25,951 bases of DNA, from positions 1 to 25,951 of the forward strand of contig JANPAR010000146.1 of assembly GCA_031430015.1 (NCBI GenBank), written 5' to 3'. The first letter of the stretch is position 1. Each line of letters begins with the position of its first letter. This DNA comes from CANJDH01 sp031430015. Lineage in GTDB: Bacteria; Pseudomonadota; Gammaproteobacteria; Burkholderiales; JAEUOS01. Below are positions 21,904-25,951 of the stretch, piece by piece. Both the position numbers and the translations under genes were made by a program. Under the pieces are notes generated by a model. That model had not been told where the DNA came from, ran no database searches, and saw nothing but the letters and a program-made list of their open reading frames with translations.

Positions 21904-23154
21904 TCAAGCGCTGGCACCTGCAGCTTTAGATTTACCAAAGAGGTGAAGCCACAGAAAGCCTGCTGCTCCCGCCGTTAGCGACGCGGTAAGAATCGCCATT
22001 TTGGATGCGTTGATGGTCCCGGCATTTCCTGTAAAGGCGAGATTGGCAATGAAGATGGACATCGTGAATCCGATGCCGCCAAGAATCCCGGCGCCAAAGA
22101 CGTGTCGCCAATTCATGTCGGACGGCAAGCGGCAGATGCCCAGGGCGACGGCAACGAAACAAAGGAGCGTCACCCCCAACGGTTTGCCCATAACCAGGCC
22201 GGCGATGATGCCGATGCTGTTGGTGTCGGTCAGGTCCTGCATCCAGCCGGCACCGATCAAAATGCCGGTATTGGCGAGGGCGAAAATCGGCAGGATGATG
22301 AACGACACCGGTTTGTGTAGGAACTTTTCGAGCTTGTGCGACGGTGACGCCTCGTCGCCGTCTTTCGCGGAGAACGGAATCGCAAATGCCAGCATTACGC
22401 CGGCGATCGTTGCGTGAATGCCTGACTTGAGCATCAGCAGCCACATCAGCGCACCGCCAAGCAGGTAGGGGATGAGGGACATGACGCGCAGGCGATTCAA
22501 CCCGACGAGCAATGCCCAGACGGCCAATGCGCCAGCCAGATACCAAATTGACAATTTCGCCGAGTAGAAGGCGGCGATGATGACGATCGCCCCCAGATCG
22601 TCCATGACGGCGAATGCTACGACAAAGACTTTCAGCGATGCGGGAATGCGGCTACCGAGTAATGCCAGAACGCCAAGGGCAAACGCGATGTCGGTGGCCA
22701 TCGGGATGCCGATGCCGGCCTGCGTTGGCGAGCCCGCGTTGAGCGAAAAATGAATCAACGCCGGAGCAATCATTCCGCCAGTGGCCGCCATGATCGGCAG
22801 CAGGGCATCCTTGAAATTTGACAGTTCACCGACGTACAGCTCGCGTTCGAGCTCCAGGCCGATGAGCAGGAAGAAAATCGCCATCAAGCCGTCGTTGATC
22901 CAGTGCTCAACGCTCAGGCCCCCGAGCGGCAGGTGCCAAAAACCCAGGTAATCCGCGCCGATTGGCGAATTGGCGGCCAACAGGGAGAAGGCCGTGCAAA
23001 TGATCAGCAGAATCCCGCCCGATTTTTCCGATTCGAAAAATTGATTGAAGGTGCTGGATAAGGTTTGTCGTTCCAAGTTGATCGTGGCCTGTTGAATGGC
23101 GCGGCAATGAGCCGACGGGTTTGATCGGATTGCGTGCTTGATTGATTGTCGCAT
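21904..23154 (-). CDS. nhaA: Na+/H+ antiporter NhaA
   Basis: The 416-residue inner-membrane protein is NhaA. FFESEKSGGILLI begins the first helix, and the ion-binding aspartates are Asp155 (MATDIAFALG) and Asp185-Asp186 (AVMDDLGAI). They equal E. coli Asp133, 163 and 164 with a constant shift of 22. The late helix GGIGFTMSIFIANLAF is also typical. NhaA exchanges two protons for one sodium. The ATG at 23154 has no ribosome site, and the first 26 residues look unlike NhaA. A TTG giving a LERQTLSSTF start at residue 27 would fit the family better. It lies between the truncated and the complete acyltransferase copies, downstream of a terminator. Confidence 0.95.
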   Translation of the reverse strand: MRQSIKHAIRSNPSAHCRAIQQATINLERQTLSSTFNQFFESEKSGGILLIICTAFSLLAANSPIGADYLGFWHLPLGGLSVEHWINDGLMAIFFLLIGLELERELYVGELSNFKDALLPIMAATGGMIAPALIHFSLNAGSPTQAGIGIPMATDIAFALGVLALLGSRIPASLKVFVVAFAVMDDLGAIVIIAAFYSAKLSIWYLAGALAVWALLVGLNRLRVMSLIPYLLGGALMWLLMLKSGIHATIAGVMLAFAIPFSAKDGDEASPSHKLEKFLHKPVSFIILPIFALANTGILIGAGWMQDLTDTNSIGIIAGLVMGKPLGVTLLCFVAVALGICRLPSDMNWRHVFGAGILGGIGFTMSIFIANLAFTGNAGTINASKMAILTASLTAGAAGFLWLHLFGKSKAAGASA

Positions 23155-23236
23155 TGAAGCAATGCGACACCCGACATTTCAAAAATGCGCGCCTGCTTTT
23201 GACGCCATGCGGGATGATGCGAAGCCGCGCTAAATG

Positions 23237-23260
23237 AAAAACGCCCGGCATCACCGGACG
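23237..23260 (-). terminator. rho-independent terminator of the acyltransferase gene
   Basis: On the minus strand CGTCCGG and CCGGGCG (one G-T pair) form a 7-bp stem with a short loop, followed directly by TTTTT. It lies about 30 nt after the stop at 23291 and separates that gene from nhaA. Confidence 0.8.
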
Positions 23261-23290
23261 CTGCAGGGTAAGGGGTAGTGTAGCGACCGT

Positions 23291-24190
23291 CTACCCAAAA
23301 TGCCGCGCATAGCGCGGGTTCAGCGACGCCATCGGCAGCATCACGAACAAATCCGCCGTATTGAAATCCGGGTCCCATGCAGGTGCGCCGCCGACCTTGG
23401 CCCCTGCGCGCAGATAGCCTTTGACCAGCGGTGGCATTTCGACCGGGTCCTGGTTGCGCAATTTTTCCACCGGCAGCGGCAGCTTGGGGAAGACGCGGTA
23501 TTCAGCATCGGTGAACTGGCTTTCCTTCAGACCGGCGAACAGGTTGGCGGCGCTGTGGCCGCCATCGCGCAGCGAGATGCTGGCGCAGCCGATCAGGTAT
23601 TCGTAGCCGTAGCGCTTCATGTACTGCGCGATGCCGCTCCACAGCAGCATGATCACCGCGCCGTTGCGGTGCTCCCAGTGCACGCAGGAGCGGCCGGCTT
23701 CGACTGAACGCTCGCGCAGATGCGTCAGGCGCGAGAGGTCGAACTCGCTCTCTGAATAGAAACGGCCTAGCTTGCGGGCGTTCTCCGGCGGCAGCAGGCG
23801 GTAGGCACCGATGACGCGCCCGGTGTCGGCTTCGCGCACCAGCAGGTGCTCGCAGTGTTCATCGAATTCGTCGATGTCATGCCCGGACGCGGCGCTGACC
23901 AGGTTGGCGCCCATTTCTTCGGCGAAGACTTTGTAGCGCAGGCGCTGCGCTTCGACGATGTCGGCCGTGCTGTTGGCGAAGGAAAGTTCATAACTTTGCG
24001 CGGGTTTCTTTTCGAGCACGCGCTCGCGCTGATGCGGCGCGTTCTGCGCAGAGCCAAACGAGGGTGCCAGTGGAATCTGAAACGCCTCACTTTGCTTTGA
24101 CCACGCGGGCGAGCCGAAGCCCCGTGCTTTCATTTTGTCCAACCAGCCGAAGGGATTCAAACGGGATTTGAAACCGGTGGGCTTGATCAT
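23291..24190 (-). CDS. OlsB-like GNAT acyltransferase (ornithine lipid type)
   Basis: The 299-residue protein has the OlsB/Acetyltransf_5 core. ADIVEAQRLRYKVFAEEMGA is followed by DIDEFDEHCEHLLVRE, VIGAYRLLPP, SVEAGRSCVHWEHRNG and YLIGCASISL. OlsB-type enzymes move a 3-hydroxyacyl chain from acyl-carrier protein to ornithine, the first step of ornithine-lipid synthesis, which replaces phospholipids when phosphate is short. The ATG at 24190 has AGGA 7 nt upstream; the frame extends 13 codons further but with unlikely sequence. It carries about 80 extra N-terminal residues before the acyltransferase core. OlsA is not in the window. A weak Pho-box pair lies upstream. It could instead be a related N-acyltransferase with another acceptor. 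Confidence 0.82.
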   Translation of the reverse strand: MIKPTGFKSRLNPFGWLDKMKARGFGSPAWSKQSEAFQIPLAPSFGSAQNAPHQRERVLEKKPAQSYELSFANSTADIVEAQRLRYKVFAEEMGANLVSAASGHDIDEFDEHCEHLLVREADTGRVIGAYRLLPPENARKLGRFYSESEFDLSRLTHLRERSVEAGRSCVHWEHRNGAVIMLLWSGIAQYMKRYGYEYLIGCASISLRDGGHSAANLFAGLKESQFTDAEYRVFPKLPLPVEKLRNQDPVEMPPLVKGYLRAGAKVGGAPAWDPDFNTADLFVMLPMASLNPRYARHFG

Positions 24191-24245
24191 TTCTGTGTCC
24201 TGACAGGTTCTGGCACATGCCGGAAGCACAAGGTAGTGGGCAGCC

Positions 24246-24263
24246 GTGACGCTGCCGTGACAC
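24246..24263 (-). promoter_or_regulatory. weak Pho-box pair upstream of the OlsB-like gene
   Basis: Read on the minus strand GTGTCAC and GCGTCAC lie in 11-bp register, ending 55 bp before the gene start. The same bases contain an inverted repeat GGCAGC/GCTGCC, so another reading is possible. Confidence 0.4.
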
Positions 24264-24338
24264 CAAAATGAAGATTGGATTACAGAGCCGCGCGGCGCAA
24301 TGTCCGAGGCGGCTGTATCAAGGGCTGCCGCAATGTTG

Positions 24339-24800
24339 TCAGGGCAGCCGGTCAGGACTCATCACCATGCGCAGCACGGCCTGATCGCCCTCACCGCGCA
24401 CGCGGCTCGAAATCCACCAGACGGCGCCTTTGCGGATGCTCCAGGGCGCTTCGGCGCCGCCAATCAGCAGTGCCGCGGTTTGCCCCAGCGTAGGCTGGTG
24501 CCCAACAACCAGCACGGTGTGATCGTTGCCCGCGTTGGGCCAGTCGACCACAGCCAATAACTCTTCGACGCCCTTGCCGGGCGCGAGCGCCTTGACGATT
24601 TCAAAATCGCTCACCAGGGCATGCGCGGTTTGCTTGGCACGATCAGCCGGACTGGAGATGACGCGGGTATCAATCGGCAGTTGCCCATGCAGCCACTGCG
24701 CCATCGCGGCAGCATCTTTGAGGCCGCGTTTGGTGAGCACGCGTTTGAGATCAGGCGCGGTGTCTTCGGCTTCAGCGTGGCGCCAGAGAATCAGGTTCAT
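24339..24800 (-). CDS. sixA: phosphohistidine phosphatase SixA
   Basis: The 153-residue histidine-phosphatase protein starts MNLILWRHAEAED, where LWRHAEA is the R-H-[G/A] catalytic motif. ISSPADRAKQTAH follows and VVGHQPTLGQTA carries the second catalytic His. SixA removes phosphate from phosphohistidines, classically on HPt domains and PTS proteins. The ATG at 24800 has GGAG at 8 nt; five earlier codons are dropped. It is divergent from the sensor kinase gene at 24980. Since SixA can dephosphorylate HPt domains, a link to that kinase is possible but not shown. Confidence 0.92.
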   Translation of the reverse strand: MNLILWRHAEAEDTAPDLKRVLTKRGLKDAAAMAQWLHGQLPIDTRVISSPADRAKQTAHALVSDFEIVKALAPGKGVEELLAVVDWPNAGNDHTVLVVGHQPTLGQTAALLIGGAEAPWSIRKGAVWWISSRVRGEGDQAVLRMVMSPDRLP

Positions 24801-24847
24801 GAATGCGCTCCACAAGACAGGAAAGCCGTGAGTCTAGCCATCTTGCC

Positions 24848-24865
24848 GTGACACGCCTGTGAAAA
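24848..24865 (-). promoter_or_regulatory. very weak Pho-box-like pair upstream of sixA
   Basis: TTTTCAC and GTGTCAC on the minus strand are 11 bp apart. Only GTGTCAC is close to the consensus, so this may be chance. Confidence 0.2.
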
Positions 24866-24979
24866 ATCAATGGCGCGCCCCGAACAATATTCACCCGGTC
24901 TTTGCGCCGCTGCCGGCTTTGTAAATAATCCGTCACATTGCGCCGCTAAGGTGTGTCCTTTGCCATCTGCCGTTCCTCG

Positions 24980-25951
24980 ATGAAAAGCCCCGCCTCCGCC
25001 CGCACTCACGAACTGCGTCTGGGCAAGTATCGCGATCTGGTCATCGCGATCACGCTATTTTTGATCCTCGACCTGGGTGTGCTGGTGCTCAATTTTTTCG
25101 CCTCGACGCTCATCGAGACCGATGCGGCACGCATCAACACTGCGTCCGAACTGCGCATGCTGTCGCAGCAAATGACTAAAGCGCTGCTGACGATGAAGGA
25201 AGAGATGCGCGAACAGGTGCCGATCCAGACCAGTTGGGCACAGCTATCTGAGGCATCGCAGCAATTTGACAGGAATATTGCCAAGCTCAAACAGCCGCCA
25301 GGCCAGAATGCGGGCGAGCATCTGATCGGCAAATTGTTCAGCGGTGACGAACGCGCGCAGCGCACCGCCGAGTTGGCCGAAGACGTGGAAAAAACCTGGC
25401 GTCCGGTCGCCGAGCTGATTGTTCCGGTTCTGGCCACACCACAGCCGGCTCCCGACATCGTCGATGCGGCCACCATCAAGGCGGTGGCGCGCAACATCAA
25501 ACTGATCGGCCAGGCCGGCGATCTCTCCGGCTATCTGGAAGAAAGCGCGACCAGCCGGGCGCGCCAGTTGCGCACGATTCAAGTCTCGGCCATCGGACTT
25601 GCGTTCCTTAATTTCCTGTTCATTGTGTTCAAGTTTTTGCGGCGTTTGCGCGACGGTGATGCGCGCGTCGAGATGGCGCAGCGCGAAACCGGACGCATTC
25701 TGGCGACGGTGGGCGAAGGACTGTTTTTGATCAATGCCGAAGGGGCGATATCGCCGCAGTTCTCCAAGTCCCTGCCCGCGCTGCTCGGCACCCCCTTGAA
25801 CGGCGGCGAGAATTTGTTCGATCTGGTGGGGCAGATGGGCGGCAAGGAATTGCAAACTGATCTGAAATCGTTCGCCGAAATCCTGTTTGCAGGCCGTGTC
25901 AAGCCCGTACTGGTGGGGCAGCTCAACCCGATGCGCGACATCGAACTTGAG
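24980..25951 (+). CDS. membrane sensor protein, probably histidine kinase, cut by window edge
   Basis: The frame is open from the ATG at 24980 to the window end, 324 codons. A hydrophobic helix (VIAITLFLILDLGVLVL, near 22-38) and a second one (SAIGLAFLNFLFIVFKF, near 206-222) enclose a periplasmic, mostly helical region with MLSQQMTKALLTMKEEM. It resembles the PilJ/type-IV-pili sensor (nitrate-like) helix pair. After the second helix comes a PAS-like start (ILATVGEGLFLINAEGAI, near 243-260). The transmitter or kinase domains lie beyond the window, so kinase versus other output is inference from the layout. It is divergent from sixA, 179 bp apart. No clear ribosome site precedes the ATG. Confidence 0.72.
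   Translation, partial: MKSPASARTHELRLGKYRDLVIAITLFLILDLGVLVLNFFASTLIETDAARINTASELRMLSQQMTKALLTMKEEMREQVPIQTSWAQLSEASQQFDRNIAKLKQPPGQNAGEHLIGKLFSGDERAQRTAELAEDVEKTWRPVAELIVPVLATPQPAPDIVDAATIKAVARNIKLIGQAGDLSGYLEESATSRARQLRTIQVSAIGLAFLNFLFIVFKFLRRLRDGDARVEMAQRETGRILATVGEGLFLINAEGAISPQFSKSLPALLGTPLNGGENLFDLVGQMGGKELQTDLKSFAEILFAGRVKPVLVGQLNPMRDIELE

Noticed and set aside
1..25951. CRISPR arrays, tRNA or rRNA genes, insertion sequences
   Set aside because: No regularly spaced direct repeats of CRISPR size, no cloverleaf or rRNA segments, and no transposase motif was seen by reading; the only long repeat is the acyltransferase fragment.

Overview
The window is about 26 kb of GC-rich DNA. Its proteins (CorA, phn proteins, PhoX, lysine/alanine-rich DNA-binding protein, NhaA, OlsB-like acyltransferase, SixA) look like those of a betaproteobacterium, probably Burkholderiales or a neighbouring order. 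Identification is by protein motifs and gene order only, so the genus is not named.

Layout. Positions 1-2950 hold a truncated membrane protein gene (minus), then corA and a lipoprotein gene (plus). Positions 3040-14529 are a phosphonate-use island. A DUF1045-PhnN fusion gene (minus) is divergent from a tightly coupled phnGHIJKLM operon (plus). The transporter operon phnC-phnD-phnE1-phnE2 (minus) converges on phnM. A PhnZ-like HD-domain oxygenase gene (plus) is divergent from phnC. Positions 14628-18178 hold a phytase-like esterase gene (minus) and phoX (plus), divergent from one another. Positions 18443-20693 hold a lysine-rich DNA-binding-like protein, an M14-type zinc peptidase-like protein and an alpha/beta hydrolase. 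Positions 20701-21903 are a small gene graveyard: DUF2442 with a frame-broken DUF4160 partner, higA behind a decayed higB, and a 3' fragment of an acyltransferase gene. Positions 21904-25951 hold nhaA, an OlsB-like acyltransferase gene, sixA and the start of a sensor kinase gene.

How it works together. Most of the window serves phosphorus scavenging. PhnCDE1E2 imports phosphonates, PhnGHIJKLM cleaves the C-P bond, and PhnN makes PRPP. PhoX and the phytase-like protein act on phosphate esters outside the cytoplasm, and an OlsB-like enzyme may make phosphorus-free ornithine lipid. The thread joining them is a set of Pho-box-like arrays: TGTCAT-type hexamers in 11-bp register, very often 22 bp apart with a weak middle copy. 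They lie upstream of corA, phnC, the HD oxygenase, the phytase-like gene, phoX and (weaker) the acyltransferase gene.

Most interesting point. The single phnN gene encodes an N-terminal DUF1045 domain with two H-x-[T/S] motifs of the 2H phosphoesterase type, fused to the PhnN kinase. No phnP is present in the window. The fusion could therefore carry out the last two steps of the C-P lyase pathway in one polypeptide. No rRNA, tRNA, CRISPR array or insertion sequence was seen, and no gene-free gap exceeds about 265 bp.
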